Numbered from the stretch's first letter, positions 55,289 to 64,000 are shown. The stretch: DNA of 64,000 nt from Roseibium aquae (GCF_008711285.1 NZ_VXDC01000002.1:310001-374000), one strand, 5' to 3'. The notes: a model not told the origin generated them from the sequence alone. Numbers and translations are program-made.

Positions 55289-56434
55289 CTAAGGCGCGAC
55301 CGGTTCGCCGCCGAGCCAGATGCCTGTCAGGTTGAGGGCACTGTCCAAAGCCAGAATGTCGGCCCGCGCGCCGGGGGCGAATCGGCCCCTGTCGGTCAGC
55401 CCGAGCATCCTGGCCGGGTTTCGCGATGCCATTTGCAATGCGCGCTCGAGCGGCTGGCCACAATGGTGGACAGTGAAACGTACCGCCGACATCATGTCCA
55501 GATCCGAGCCGGCCAGTGTGCCGCCGGCGACCGTCAACCGGCCGTTCGCCCGTGTCACGGTCCGGCCATTCAGACTGAACGTATCGGCGGATACCCCGAC
55601 CGTGGACATGGCGTCCGTCACGAGGGTCATCCGGTCAACCGGCCCTGCGGCCATCAGCATTTTCAAGACGGCGGCATGCACATGGTGGCCGTCCGCGATC
55701 AGGCCGCACCAGATGTCGGCCCGTTCCATCGCCGCACCGATCAGTCCGGGTTTCCGGTGGTGCAGTGACGCCATCGCGTTGAACACATGGGTGACAGCGC
55801 TGGCTCCGGCCCTGAAAGCGGCGTGTGCCGTTTCGTAATCCGCATTCGTATGCCCGAGGCTCACAATCACATCGTGAGCCGCGAGCGTTTCGATATCCGC
55901 GTGGGAGGCGTTTTCCGGGGCCAGCGTGACCACCACTTTACCCAGATCCCGGCGCGTGTAGCGGCGCATATCGGCGGGGCACAGCGGCCGGAAAAGACCG
56001 GGATCGTGAACCCCGCATTTTTCCACCGACAGATGCGGTCCCTCGAAATGGATCCCAACGATCCCGGGATGGCCCGTTCGAAGCGCGTTTGAAATCGCCT
56101 CGGCCGCTGCCTCGGTCACCGCCTCGTGGTCGGTAATGATCGTCGGCAGCAGCGCTGTTGTGCCGAAAGCCAGATGCGCGCGCGCCATTGCCGCCGCACC
56201 ATCTGCCGTCGGCGTTTCGTTGAACAAAACGCCCCCGCCGCCGTTGACTTGCCAGTCCACGAACCCGGGACACAGAACGGCTGCTCCCGTATGCGTGACG
56301 GACGCACCGCTTGGCAGGTCACCAAGTGCCGTGAGCGCAACAATGCGGCCTTCCGCCAAGACCAGGGCCGTCTCTTCGTGAAACATGTCGCCGTCGAAGA
56401 TGCGGTCAGCTGTCAGGATCGTGCAGGCTGTCAT
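55289..56434 (-). CDS. nagA: N-acetylglucosamine-6-phosphate deacetylase
   Basis: A 381-residue amidohydrolase in amino-sugar recycling. Motifs in order: CPGFVDWQVNGGGGVLFN, HFEGPHLS, SLGHTNADYE, THVFNAMASLHHRKPG, ADGHHVH and the catalytic Asp in LVTDAMST. It removes acetyl from GlcNAc-6-P to give GlcN-6-P; nagB is not next to it. The ATG at 56434 gives the family start; the frame is open to 56614. Confidence 0.95.
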   Translation of the reverse strand: MTACTILTADRIFDGDMFHEETALVLAEGRIVALTALGDLPSGASVTHTGAAVLCPGFVDWQVNGGGGVLFNETPTADGAAAMARAHLAFGTTALLPTIITDHEAVTEAAAEAISNALRTGHPGIVGIHFEGPHLSVEKCGVHDPGLFRPLCPADMRRYTRRDLGKVVVTLAPENASHADIETLAAHDVIVSLGHTNADYETAHAAFRAGASAVTHVFNAMASLHHRKPGLIGAAMERADIWCGLIADGHHVHAAVLKMLMAAGPVDRMTLVTDAMSTVGVSADTFSLNGRTVTRANGRLTVAGGTLAGSDLDMMSAVRFTVHHCGQPLERALQMASRNPARMLGLTDRGRFAPGARADILALDSALNLTGIWLGGEPVAP

Positions 56435-56674
56435 GAGATGGTTCCGATGCTGCGGCGAGTGACGGACCCTGTCCGGATATCCATCCTGACCGCCAGAGGC
56501 AAACCCCGGTGAGAGCCGCCGCGAGGAAAATGACCGACAAAAGGGGCCGCCTTGTCTTTCCAACGGCATACCCGCATGAAAAGGTGAGAACAAGTGGTTG
56601 CCAAGTGGATCCATGTCGACAAAACATGCGGTCGAGACTGATGGATTTTAAAAATCTGACGGAGGTGAGGTCGA

Positions 56675-56962
56675 ATGTCCGTGCGATTGTTTCTGCTGGG
56701 AGCTTCGGTTGCCACGGCCGGATTGATGCTGGTGCCGGGCGTTGCCGCCGCGGTGGCCAGAGCGGGACGTCCGGCGATGCGCTCCGCCATGAAATCCGGC
56801 GCTTCCGCCTACCATGAGGTCCGCCGGGCCGGTGCGGAGGCTTATGAGCATTTCGAGGACATGGCCGCGGAAGTCCGGGCGGAAATGACCCCCGGTGCCC
56901 CGCCGCCTCATGACGATGAACCGTCCCATGACAGTGAAACCGGAGAAAGGCGGGATGACTGA
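56675..56962 (+). CDS. Small membrane protein, DUF5132-like
   Basis: A 95-residue protein with one N-terminal membrane segment (VRLFLLGASVATAGLMLVPG), then a helical, Arg/Ala-rich part (RPAMRSAMKSGASAYHEVRRAGAEAYEHFEDMAAEVR) and an acidic tail. The layout recalls DUF5132-type small proteins often found beside HMA2 and P-type ATPase genes; the assignment is tentative. GGAGGT-type site upstream. Stop lies inside the start region of the next gene. Confidence 0.7.
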   Translation: MSVRLFLLGASVATAGLMLVPGVAAAVARAGRPAMRSAMKSGASAYHEVRRAGAEAYEHFEDMAAEVRAEMTPGAPPPHDDEPSHDSETGERRDD

Positions 56963-57449
56963 GACCGAGGGCGATCCAGCTTCCAAGCCGATAAAGGTCC
57001 ATCTGGTCCATTCGACCGATGGCCGCGCCCGCCTGAGACTTGTGCGTCCCGTCACGCGCGCCCGGCTCGAAGATGTGTGTGAAGCCCTGGCGCGCATGCC
57101 CGGCGTGACCCGCAGCCTGGCCAGGCCCAACACGGGCAGTTTGATCGTTGAAGCCGATCTGAAGAAAAACGCGCTGGCCGATTTGCTGGCGGCATGTTCC
57201 GCGATCAAGATCGTGCCCAAGATGCCGTCCCCGCCGCTTGGGGCGTCCCTCCAGTTCGGCCTGCTCCGCGCCGATCAAGCCATCACCCAGCGAAGCGGCG
57301 GGCAGCTCAATCTGCACACGGCGCTTGGTGCCCTTCTTTTGGTCTTGTCGATTGTCCAGCTCGCCCGCGGACGCATCGTCGGCCCCGCGGCAACGCTTCT
57401 GGTCAATGCCCTGTCACTGCTGGAGAACGGCGGCCCGAACCGGCGCTAG
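56955..57449 (+). CDS. HMA2-domain protein with C-terminal membrane helix
   Basis: A 164-residue protein with an HMA2-like ferredoxin fold (about 10-80: HSTDGRARLRLVRP, EALARMPGVTRSLARPNTGSLIVEAD) and one hydrophobic segment near residues 130-150 (TALGALLLVLSIVQLARG). The metal-binding CxxC of true HMA domains is absent. ATG at 56955 overlaps the upstream stop by 8 bases, so the two are coupled. Its own stop shares CTAG with the convergent metK-like gene. Confidence 0.8.
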   Translation: MTETEGDPASKPIKVHLVHSTDGRARLRLVRPVTRARLEDVCEALARMPGVTRSLARPNTGSLIVEADLKKNALADLLAACSAIKIVPKMPSPPLGASLQFGLLRADQAITQRSGGQLNLHTALGALLLVLSIVQLARGRIVGPAATLLVNALSLLENGGPNRR

Positions 57450-58594
57450 TATCCTACGCTTCCACTAAGCGGGATCGGTTGATCCCAGGGCAGATCCATA
57501 TCGGTCCGGCCGAAGTGGCTGCGGCGCGCCAGGGGCGCATAAAACTGGCCGCCACGGGCTCGCGGCAAGGCCCAAAGGTTCAGCCGCTCGATGATCCCGC
57601 CAATGCTGAAGTCGATGCGCTGCCGGAGCGTTTCCGATATCTCGCTTTCGGGAAGGAGCGCGGTTTCGAAGCAGTCGACCTCCAGACTGGCCGCCTCACT
57701 ATCCCCGGGAACATAGGACAACTGCACTTCGCATTCCCGTGCCAAACCGGCTGCGACAACGCTCACGGCGGCCTGACGGGCGGCATAGGCGGCCACCCGG
57801 TCGATGCGGGCCGGATGTTTCCCGCTAAAGGCGGAGCTTGTTTCCCTGCAAAAGCCGCCATAGCCGTCTGCGGAACTCTTGCGGCCGGTCAAACCGGCAT
57901 GAACCGAGGGGCCGCCGGGAGAATCGACACTGGTCACGCTGATCCGGGTGGCGGTCGTGATCGGGCATTCAGATCCGGCAAGGGCCGGCTTGATCGCCTC
58001 GGCCCGGATCATCTCTTCCAGAGCATCCGGCTTTGAGTGTCCGGGTGCGAACACGCCCACTGCAATCCCGGTGACGTCCACTGGTCTGCGTCCTGCAAAC
58101 CGAACGGCGATCTGGGCCTGGGCGTCCCGCGCTATTCCCATGAGCCTGCGGTCCCGGATAGCGTCTTCAATCGCCATGCAGACACGGTGCGCGTCCCGAA
58201 TGGGAAGCGGCATGCGTTCCGGCGTATGGTCGCAGGCATAACCAAACGCCGTGGTCATGCGATCGGCCAGGCTGATCACCCGCTCCGGCAGGCCAACCAG
58301 TTCCGGCATTTCGGTGAGATCCAGCATCACCGTCGGTTGGCTGCCCCCGGTTTCCCCGCCATAACCTTCCTTGGCGATCACTTGGCGGGCGAGCGCTGCG
58401 GGATCGAAACTTAAAGGCCCGCCGTAGCGCAGCGACAAAAACACAATGCCGCTTGCCAGCGCGCATTCTGCGACACAGGCCGCCGGCGCCGGGGCGGTTA
58501 AAAAGGCGTCGACCATCGCGTCGCAGACCTGGTCCGACATCTTGTCGGGATGCGCCGAGGTGACCGCCTGCGAACTCAATACGAAATCACGCAT
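57446..58594 (-). CDS. Diverged methionine adenosyltransferase homologue
   Basis: A 382-residue MetK relative. Conserved parts: SAHPDKMSDQ (residues 13-22), FGYACDHTPERMPLPI, GLTGRKSSADGYGG, SAFSGKHPARIDR, AAYAAR and CEVQLSYV. Altered parts: the GEITT segment reads LRYGG (metal Glu55 of E. coli missing), GAGDQG reads SLADRMT, and DAKSQV reads DAQAQI (Lys165 replaced). The enzyme may make SAM poorly or do something else. It overlaps the ATPase stop by 8 bases and is coupled to it. A normal metK is expected elsewhere. Confidence 0.85.
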   Translation of the reverse strand: MRDFVLSSQAVTSAHPDKMSDQVCDAMVDAFLTAPAPAACVAECALASGIVFLSLRYGGPLSFDPAALARQVIAKEGYGGETGGSQPTVMLDLTEMPELVGLPERVISLADRMTTAFGYACDHTPERMPLPIRDAHRVCMAIEDAIRDRRLMGIARDAQAQIAVRFAGRRPVDVTGIAVGVFAPGHSKPDALEEMIRAEAIKPALAGSECPITTATRISVTSVDSPGGPSVHAGLTGRKSSADGYGGFCRETSSAFSGKHPARIDRVAAYAARQAAVSVVAAGLARECEVQLSYVPGDSEAASLEVDCFETALLPESEISETLRQRIDFSIGGIIERLNLWALPRARGGQFYAPLARRSHFGRTDMDLPWDQPIPLSGSVGY

Positions 58595-61562
58595 TTCCGA
58601 CCTCTTTCACGATAACGCCTGGAAACAGTTCGATCTTGAGGCTTCGCCGCACAAGCACGCTGGCAAGCGGCACCGCGGCTGCCGACAATGCAACGGCGAC
58701 ATCGCCTTTCGCGAGCGGGGCAATGCCCAGAAGACGGCGCAAACCCGGTGAGAAGAACGGCAACGCTCCAAGCGCGGACGACACCAGAAGCGCCAGATCA
58801 AGCGTCCGGTTTTCCAAAAGGGCACCGGGTTTCAGCTTGCGTGGATCCGTGCGCTGGCAGACCAGTGTGTAGAGAAGTTGTGCCTGGGACAGGGCCAGAA
58901 AGGTCATGCCGCGCGTTTCGGGGCCCGGGCCGTAGCGGGCGAGGCCCACGAGATGGGCCGCCATGGCGGACGCCGCTATGACGCCGCTGTCGGTGGCCAT
59001 GCGCTTGAAGTCCCGGGCCGGTATGATGTTTTCGCCCGCCTCCCGCGGCGGTTGTTCCATGATGTCGGGATCCGGTTCGGCAAGCGCCAGTCCCAGCCCG
59101 GGCAACACATCCGTCACCAGATTGATCCACAGCAGCTCCATCGGCGTTTCCAACTCGCCCGGACCGTGCAGGGCCTCCAGGATCGAGACGGCAATCTCCG
59201 ACATGTTGGTGGTGACAAGATACTCCAGCGACCGGCGGATATTGCGGTGGATGGCCCGCCCCTCGGCAATCGCCTCGACAAGCGTTGCCAGATTGTCGTC
59301 GCGGATCACGACGTTGGCGACATCGCGCGCCAGCTCCGTTCCGCTTTCGCCCATCGCAATCCCCACATCGGCCGCCGCCAGGGCCGGTGCGTCGTTGACA
59401 CCGTCTCCGGTCATGGCAACAACCCGCCCGGATGCCTGGAGCGCCTTGACGATGGCCAATTTCTGATGGCTTGCGACCCGCGCGAAGACATGCGTTTCGC
59501 GCGCAAGCCCGGCGAGAAGTTCGGGCGGCAGATGCGCAAATTCGGTCGAATCGATCACCCGGACAGGCCCGCCGCCGGTCAAGCCGACCTCCCGCGCCAC
59601 CGCAGCCGCCGTTGGCGCCTGATCGCCGGTGATCAGAACCGGTTGAATGCCCGCTTGCCTGATCCGGGCGATCAGCGTGGCGGCGCTGGGGCGAACCGGA
59701 TCGACCATGGCCAAAAGACCGGTGAAGGTCATATTGCCTGGGTCGCCGCTGAGGTCTCCGGTCTCGGCCCGCGCGAATGCCAGCACCCGGGAGGGCCGGC
59801 CGGCCAGGTCGTCGTTCAATGCCATGACCCGGTTCCGGTCCTCTTCGGTGAGCGGGCGTGTCTGCCCGTCGTCGAGAACATGGCTACAGCGGCGAAGTAC
59901 GGCCTCCGGCGACCCCTTGAGTGTCCAAAATGAGCCGGTTTTGCTCTGGTGACAGGTCCCCATGAAGGGTTGGCCGGCTTTTCGGTCCAGCGTTTTGAGC
60001 CGGCTGTGGCGCGCCCGCAGATCCTCGGGATCTATCCCCTGCGACAAGACGAAATCGAGCAGAGCCTGCTCGGTTTGAGAAGACCCGGCCGGCCGGCCAT
60101 TCTCCAGTTGGCTGTCATTGTTCAGGGCGGCCACCTCGGCCAGTACCGTGAAGGCTGCGGTGCGCTCCAGCGGCACATGAGACAGGCCGGCGACGGCCTC
60201 AACCACCGCCATTCGGTTCTGGGTCAATGTCCCGGTCTTGTCGAGGCACAGCACCTGCAGGGCACCCATGCTTTCCACCGCGCTGAGCTGGCGGATCAAA
60301 ATGCCTTTTCGCTCCATCTTGCGCAGGCCGACCGACAAGGTGGAGGTGGCGACCATCGGCAGTCCCTCGGGAACGGCTGCGACGGCCAGCGCCAGCGCGT
60401 CCTTCAACATCACCGCCAGCGAATAGCCCCGCAGAATGCCGACGCCGGCGAAAACACCGCAGGCGGCAAGGCTGGCCATTGCCAGTCGCGAGCCGAGCCG
60501 GTCGAGTTCCGCCTCAACCGGAGCCTTGGGACGCTCGGCGGTATCCGATAAATATTGAAGTTTCGCCGCTTCCGTCCGTCTGCCCGTGGCCACCACGACA
60601 GCCTGCCCCGTGCCTTCGGCAATGATGGTTCCGGCATAGACCATGGTCTTGCGTTCGACGATGGGTGTTTCCGCCGAGAGTTTCACCGCATCGGATTTGG
60701 CAACCGGCATGCTTTCGCCCGTCAGGGCGGATTCATCGACCATCAAATCTTCGGCCGCAAGAAGGCGCCCGTCGGCCGGAACTCGGACACCGGCCTTGAG
60801 GGTCAGAATGTCGCCGAACACCAGTTGGCTTGCGGGAATGCTGACCGTCCGCCCGCCGCGCAGGACATGAACCTGCTGGTCGCTCTGGTCCGTCAATGCA
60901 TGGATGGTCCGTTCGGCCTGTCCTTCCGTCACAAAACCCAGGACGCCGTTCGCAGCCACGACCGAGAGGGTGGCCACCGCATCCGCGATCCCGCCGGTCG
61001 CCAAGGAGACAACGGACGAACCCACCAGCATCATCACCGGCAGACCCTGGAATTGCTTGAGCAGCAATTCCAGGTTTGTCGGACTGGATTCGTGCGGCAG
61101 TACATTGGGCCCATGCGACCGCAGCCTGCGGTCTGCCTCTTCGCGCGTCAGGCCATGAGCTGCCTGTGTTTCTGTCCCTGCGATGGCTTCGTCCACACTC
61201 AGTGCGTGCCAGACCGGACCGTCTGGAGCCAGCCGGCCGTTGTTGTCCCGCGGATCCGATCGCCGGGCTTGGGCATATCGGGGTTTCCCGGCAGCGCCGG
61301 AGTTGTGGCTTTTCTGGTCTGAAACCGCCCTGGCCACCGCTGATCGCAACGTGTCGATGTCCATCACCGGGTCGGCATCTAGAATGATGCTGCCGGTCAC
61401 GCTGCGCGCCTTTATCCGGCGGATTCCCGGAGCAGCGGACAGTACGTGTTCCAGCGCCGCTGCATGCTCCGGCCGGTCGATGATTTCCGGGACCATCAGC
61501 CTCAAGCGTCCAGGCACGGCACTATGCCGAATCTGGGGAAGGGAGATGGCACCGCTCGTCAT
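58587..61562 (-). CDS. P2-type cation ATPase with N-terminal HMA-like domain
   Basis: A 991-residue P-type ATPase. An HMA2-like domain (about 12-85, no CxxC) precedes a cation-ATPase N-terminus (ALSVDEAIAGTETQAAHGLTREEA), the actuator TGES, a PEGLP motif in the fourth core helix, phosphorylation site DKTGTLT (Asp441), and TGDGVNDAP. PEGLP and the later WINLVTDVLPGLGLAL match the P2A calcium/manganese group, not P1B metal pumps. ATG at 61562 has GGAG ten bases before it. Ion not readable. Confidence 0.88.
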   Translation of the reverse strand: MTSGAISLPQIRHSAVPGRLRLMVPEIIDRPEHAAALEHVLSAAPGIRRIKARSVTGSIILDADPVMDIDTLRSAVARAVSDQKSHNSGAAGKPRYAQARRSDPRDNNGRLAPDGPVWHALSVDEAIAGTETQAAHGLTREEADRRLRSHGPNVLPHESSPTNLELLLKQFQGLPVMMLVGSSVVSLATGGIADAVATLSVVAANGVLGFVTEGQAERTIHALTDQSDQQVHVLRGGRTVSIPASQLVFGDILTLKAGVRVPADGRLLAAEDLMVDESALTGESMPVAKSDAVKLSAETPIVERKTMVYAGTIIAEGTGQAVVVATGRRTEAAKLQYLSDTAERPKAPVEAELDRLGSRLAMASLAACGVFAGVGILRGYSLAVMLKDALALAVAAVPEGLPMVATSTLSVGLRKMERKGILIRQLSAVESMGALQVLCLDKTGTLTQNRMAVVEAVAGLSHVPLERTAAFTVLAEVAALNNDSQLENGRPAGSSQTEQALLDFVLSQGIDPEDLRARHSRLKTLDRKAGQPFMGTCHQSKTGSFWTLKGSPEAVLRRCSHVLDDGQTRPLTEEDRNRVMALNDDLAGRPSRVLAFARAETGDLSGDPGNMTFTGLLAMVDPVRPSAATLIARIRQAGIQPVLITGDQAPTAAAVAREVGLTGGGPVRVIDSTEFAHLPPELLAGLARETHVFARVASHQKLAIVKALQASGRVVAMTGDGVNDAPALAAADVGIAMGESGTELARDVANVVIRDDNLATLVEAIAEGRAIHRNIRRSLEYLVTTNMSEIAVSILEALHGPGELETPMELLWINLVTDVLPGLGLALAEPDPDIMEQPPREAGENIIPARDFKRMATDSGVIAASAMAAHLVGLARYGPGPETRGMTFLALSQAQLLYTLVCQRTDPRKLKPGALLENRTLDLALLVSSALGALPFFSPGLRRLLGIAPLAKGDVAVALSAAAVPLASVLVRRSLKIELFPGVIVKEVGNA

Positions 61563-61949
61563 GCTTACAGGACTCCACAACTGGGAAACCGCGCGGCTGG
61601 ACCAACCGATGAGACGGAGCGGTTCATGGCCACGCCTCGTTGCCTGTCCGGGCGCCATCCGTCAGACGAAGCAGAACGATAAACGCCAATGCGAAAGCAA
61701 CCCAAGTCGGAAAAAACGCGTAGACCGCAGCGGTTGCCACGGACCCGTGTCAGAGAGCCTCTCCTGACAAGAATGGATCGTGTCGCGATCAATCTGGCCG
61801 TGCACCATTCCATGGTCGACCTGGGATCAAGACGCTGGCATTTGGTCTTTTATTCGGATCGGCAACATGATGCAGGCGCGATCAATTCCATGAAGCTGCC
61901 GGTCCTCCTTGCAAGGTGCAACCGCGCAGGTCCGGCCTTGGGATGCGGT
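61563..61949. other. Gap upstream of the ATPase gene
   Basis: A 387-base stretch between the ATPase start and the end of the ABC permease gene, both on the reverse strand. Frames through it have no recognisable product. It probably holds the ATPase promoter; I see no clear element. Confidence 0.45.
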
Positions 61950-62882
61950 TCACGCGATGTCCTGCCTTCCAACACCCTCCCGGCTGCGGTGCGGTCCGTA
62001 GAGGCAGGCCAGACCCAGGATGACGCCAGAGACGGCCGCGATCATTCCGGCGGCACTAACCGCGTTCTGGCCGCCGAACCACAAAGGGCCATAGCCGGCC
62101 AGGACGTAGCCAAGAACTGCGGAAAGCGTGGCGAGAAACACCGACCACCAGATCTGGTGTTCTAGCCGGTTGGTCATCAGGCGGGCGGCTGCCGGTGGGC
62201 AAACGAACATCGCTATGACAATGATCGAACCGACCGCGTCGAAGGCTGCGACAGCGGCCACGGCCGCGGTCACGACAAGCCCGAAGCCGAGTGCTGCTGC
62301 GGGAATGCCAAGCGCCTGGGCAAAGCCTTCGTCGAAGGTCGCGATCTTGAGCCAGCGCCAGAAAACCAGCGTCAGACCTGCGATGAACGCGCAGACAACC
62401 GCGATGCGGATCAGTTCATCCGGCAGTTTCGCGAGCGCAACAGGATCGACGAGCGAGTGCCAACCTTCGGCTTGGAACCAGATTAGGCTCTCGAGATTGC
62501 CCATCAGGGCGTGTTCAACATCCAGATGGACCCGGCTCGTGTCGGTTTGTTCCAGGATCAGAACACCGAGGGCGAACATGGCGGTGAAAACCACGCCCAT
62601 CGCGGCCCCGGGCTCGATGTTGCCGAGGCGTTTGATTGCCTCGATCAGGATGACAGCAACAATCGCGGCTCCGGCCGCACCAAGCAACATCGGGATCGCG
62701 GCGGTCACCCCGGTGATCAGAAAGGCCACGATTATTCCGGGCAAAACCACATGGCTGATCGCGTCTCCAATCAGAGCCTGGCGCCGGAGGATGAGAAAGT
62801 TTCCAGGAAGCGCGCAGGCGATGGCGGAAAAGATGCCGATCAGGATCGGCGTAAGCGAGAACTGGACGAATTCGGCTCCCAT
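61950..62882 (-). CDS. Mn/Zn-type metal ABC transporter permease
   Basis: A 310-residue permease of the ABC-3 family (TroC/TroD, ZnuB, MntB-like) with about nine helices. It shows ALPGNFLILRRQALIGDAISHVVLPGI, LIEAIKRLGNIEPGAAMGVVFTAMFALGVL, HALMGNLESLIWF and AFDAVGSIIVIAMFVCPPAAARL. It starts with an ATG overlapping the stop of the upstream permease (TGATG). Metal cannot be told from sequence. Confidence 0.9.
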   Translation of the reverse strand: MGAEFVQFSLTPILIGIFSAIACALPGNFLILRRQALIGDAISHVVLPGIIVAFLITGVTAAIPMLLGAAGAAIVAVILIEAIKRLGNIEPGAAMGVVFTAMFALGVLILEQTDTSRVHLDVEHALMGNLESLIWFQAEGWHSLVDPVALAKLPDELIRIAVVCAFIAGLTLVFWRWLKIATFDEGFAQALGIPAAALGFGLVVTAAVAAVAAFDAVGSIIVIAMFVCPPAAARLMTNRLEHQIWWSVFLATLSAVLGYVLAGYGPLWFGGQNAVSAAGMIAAVSGVILGLACLYGPHRSREGVGRQDIA

Positions 62883-64000
62883 CACGCACCTCTCACACTG
62901 ACGGGTGAACCAAGCCGGAGGTCGAATTCCGCGATTTCGTCGGCAGTGAAAACGTCCTCAATGGGGGTGAGCCCGTCGTAGCGGCCGGTGAGACCGGCAT
63001 CCTGATGGATTTCGCGGGCGATGTCCCAGCGGCGTTCGTCCCGGGCGATCTTGGCTGCCTGCGCCCGCCCGGCATCCGTCGGAACGCCGTCGGGACGCAC
63101 CAGCCCTTCCTGTGCCAGAAGGCGGAGGGTGTAGGGCTCGCGGATGGGATGCTGTGCGGCAAGGGCCAGCAGACCCTGCCGGCGGTGGACGCGCACCTGG
63201 AAGCGGCGGTGGCGGATCACGGACGACAGCACGCCGCGCACCGGGGCGAAGAAGAGTGAAAAAACGAAAAATCCAGCTGCCATCAGGACAATGATCGGGC
63301 CCGTGGGCAGGCCGGGGGCTGAGGCCGACAGGACGGCCCCCAGATAGCCAGAGGCGGCGCCGATCCCGCCGGCGATCCAAATGACATGTTGCGCCCGCTC
63401 GGTCCAGAAACGCGCGGTGACCGCGGGAATGATCAACATGGCAACGATCAGGATGAGGCCCACCAGCTTCAGCCCGATCACCGTCACAGCCAGAACCAGG
63501 CCCATCATCAAGAGATCGATCCGCCGGACATTGTAGCCCATGGCCGCCGCGTACGTGCTGTCGAAGGCGACCAGGGTCATCGGCCGGCGCATCAGCCATG
63601 TGCAGAACACCGCAAGAGATCCGCCAATGCTGATGATTACCGCATCTTGAAACAGCATGCCCGCAGTGGAGCCGAGAAGAAAGCTTTCCAGACCGGCCTG
63701 CCGTCCCGCGCTCATGGTTTGGACGACGGTCAACAGCACGACGCCAATGCCGAAAGAAACACCCAGTACCGCTCCGATGGCCGCGTCCTCGGCCAGCCGG
63801 GTTCGGCGCGGGATCCACTCTATAATCAAGAGGCCTGCCCAGGCAGTGAGTGCCGAGCCCGCGAGCAGGCCGGCCAAGTTTCGTCCATCCCCGCCGAACG
63901 CCACCATCACCATGAAAGCGATGGCGATGCCCGGAAGGGTCGCATGCGCCACCGCATCCGAGACGAGGGCGCGTTTGCGCAGAAACAGGAATGTTCCGGA
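62882..64000 (-). CDS. Metal ABC permease with C-terminal winged-helix-like tail, 5' end beyond window
   Basis: At least 372 residues, cut at the window edge. The permease part begins in the window with GTFLFLRKRALVSDAVAHATLPGIAIAF, then MLIIPAVTARFWTERAQ. After the last helix, about residues 265-372 form a soluble tail (IREPYTLRLLAQEGLVRPDGVPTDAG, then VFTADEIAEFDLRLGSPVSVRGA) resembling the DtxR/MntR winged-helix fold, as seen in TroC-type manganese permeases. It overlaps the next permease. Confidence 0.85.
   Translation of the reverse strand, partial: SGTFLFLRKRALVSDAVAHATLPGIAIAFMVMVAFGGDGRNLAGLLAGSALTAWAGLLIIEWIPRRTRLAEDAAIGAVLGVSFGIGVVLLTVVQTMSAGRQAGLESFLLGSTAGMLFQDAVIISIGGSLAVFCTWLMRRPMTLVAFDSTYAAAMGYNVRRIDLLMMGLVLAVTVIGLKLVGLILIVAMLIIPAVTARFWTERAQHVIWIAGGIGAASGYLGAVLSASAPGLPTGPIIVLMAAGFFVFSLFFAPVRGVLSSVIRHRRFQVRVHRRQGLLALAAQHPIREPYTLRLLAQEGLVRPDGVPTDAGRAQAAKIARDERRWDIAREIHQDAGLTGRYDGLTPIEDVFTADEIAEFDLRLGSPVSVRGA

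Noticed and set aside
61689-62165. A 158-codon plus-strand frame partly in the gap before the ABC permease
   Set aside because: Its right part lies antisense to the permease gene, it has no recognisable domain or ribosome-binding site, and its codon use does not look like the neighbours.
1-64000. CRISPR arrays, rRNA operons, insertion sequences, or prophage modules
   Set aside because: No regular direct repeats with unique spacers, no rRNA sequence, and no transposase or phage structural gene was seen.

Overview
The window reads as a chromosomal segment of a high-GC alphaproteobacterium, most likely order Hyphomicrobiales (Rhizobiales). This rests on protein similarity to that group, the gene order bolA / J-domain protein / cobS / cobT, the divergent rpmB / DUF3108 pair, the IalB / rlmN pair, and a complete ethylmalonyl-CoA pathway block. 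I cannot fix family or genus. About 58 protein genes, one tRNA and one integrase remnant are supported. Most of the window is ordinary core genome with few gaps.

Left third (1-25 kb): a truncated 3-hydroxybutyrate dehydrogenase, ispG, pdxY, a DUF429 protein, xerD and aroK-aroB. A CorC/HlyC-type CBS protein, bolA, a J-domain protein and the aerobic cobaltochelatase genes cobS-cobT follow. Then come a LysE exporter, a queuosine precursor transporter, rpmB, accA and a lipoprotein L,D-transpeptidase. At 20.3-25.0 kb, mch and ecm diverge from ccr. Ecm needs adenosylcobalamin, so cobST upstream and ecm here are functionally linked; bdhA feeds the same acetyl-CoA/PHB metabolism.

Middle (25-51 kb): a stand-alone double-receiver response regulator; a group of exported envelope proteins (CAP, SH3, GH25 lysozyme); an antiporter, xthA and a quinone oxidoreductase. 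A SpoU-type methyltransferase faces an RpoE/ECF11-like sigma factor with no ChrR anti-sigma beside it. Then IalB, rlmN, and a two-subunit molybdenum hydroxylase (iorB-iorA) divergent from a TetR regulator with two matching inverted repeats between them. argG, a 4Fe-4S protein, tspO, folP-folK, and a MarR/Bcr efflux operon with a palindrome at its promoter divergent from typA come next. The rest is ppa, dsbB and small membrane genes.

Right end (51-64 kb): a probable decayed island at tRNA-Leu(CAA) holds a GSU2403-type nucleotidyltransferase-fold gene and the tail of a tyrosine integrase. Beyond it lie a cupin, a CYTH-CHAD protein and nagA. The most unusual block is at 56.7-61.6 kb: a small membrane protein and an HMA2-type protein converge on a P2-type ATPase that carries its own N-terminal HMA-like domain and is translationally coupled to a strongly diverged MetK homologue. 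Manganese/zinc-type ABC permease genes close the window, the last one cut by its edge.
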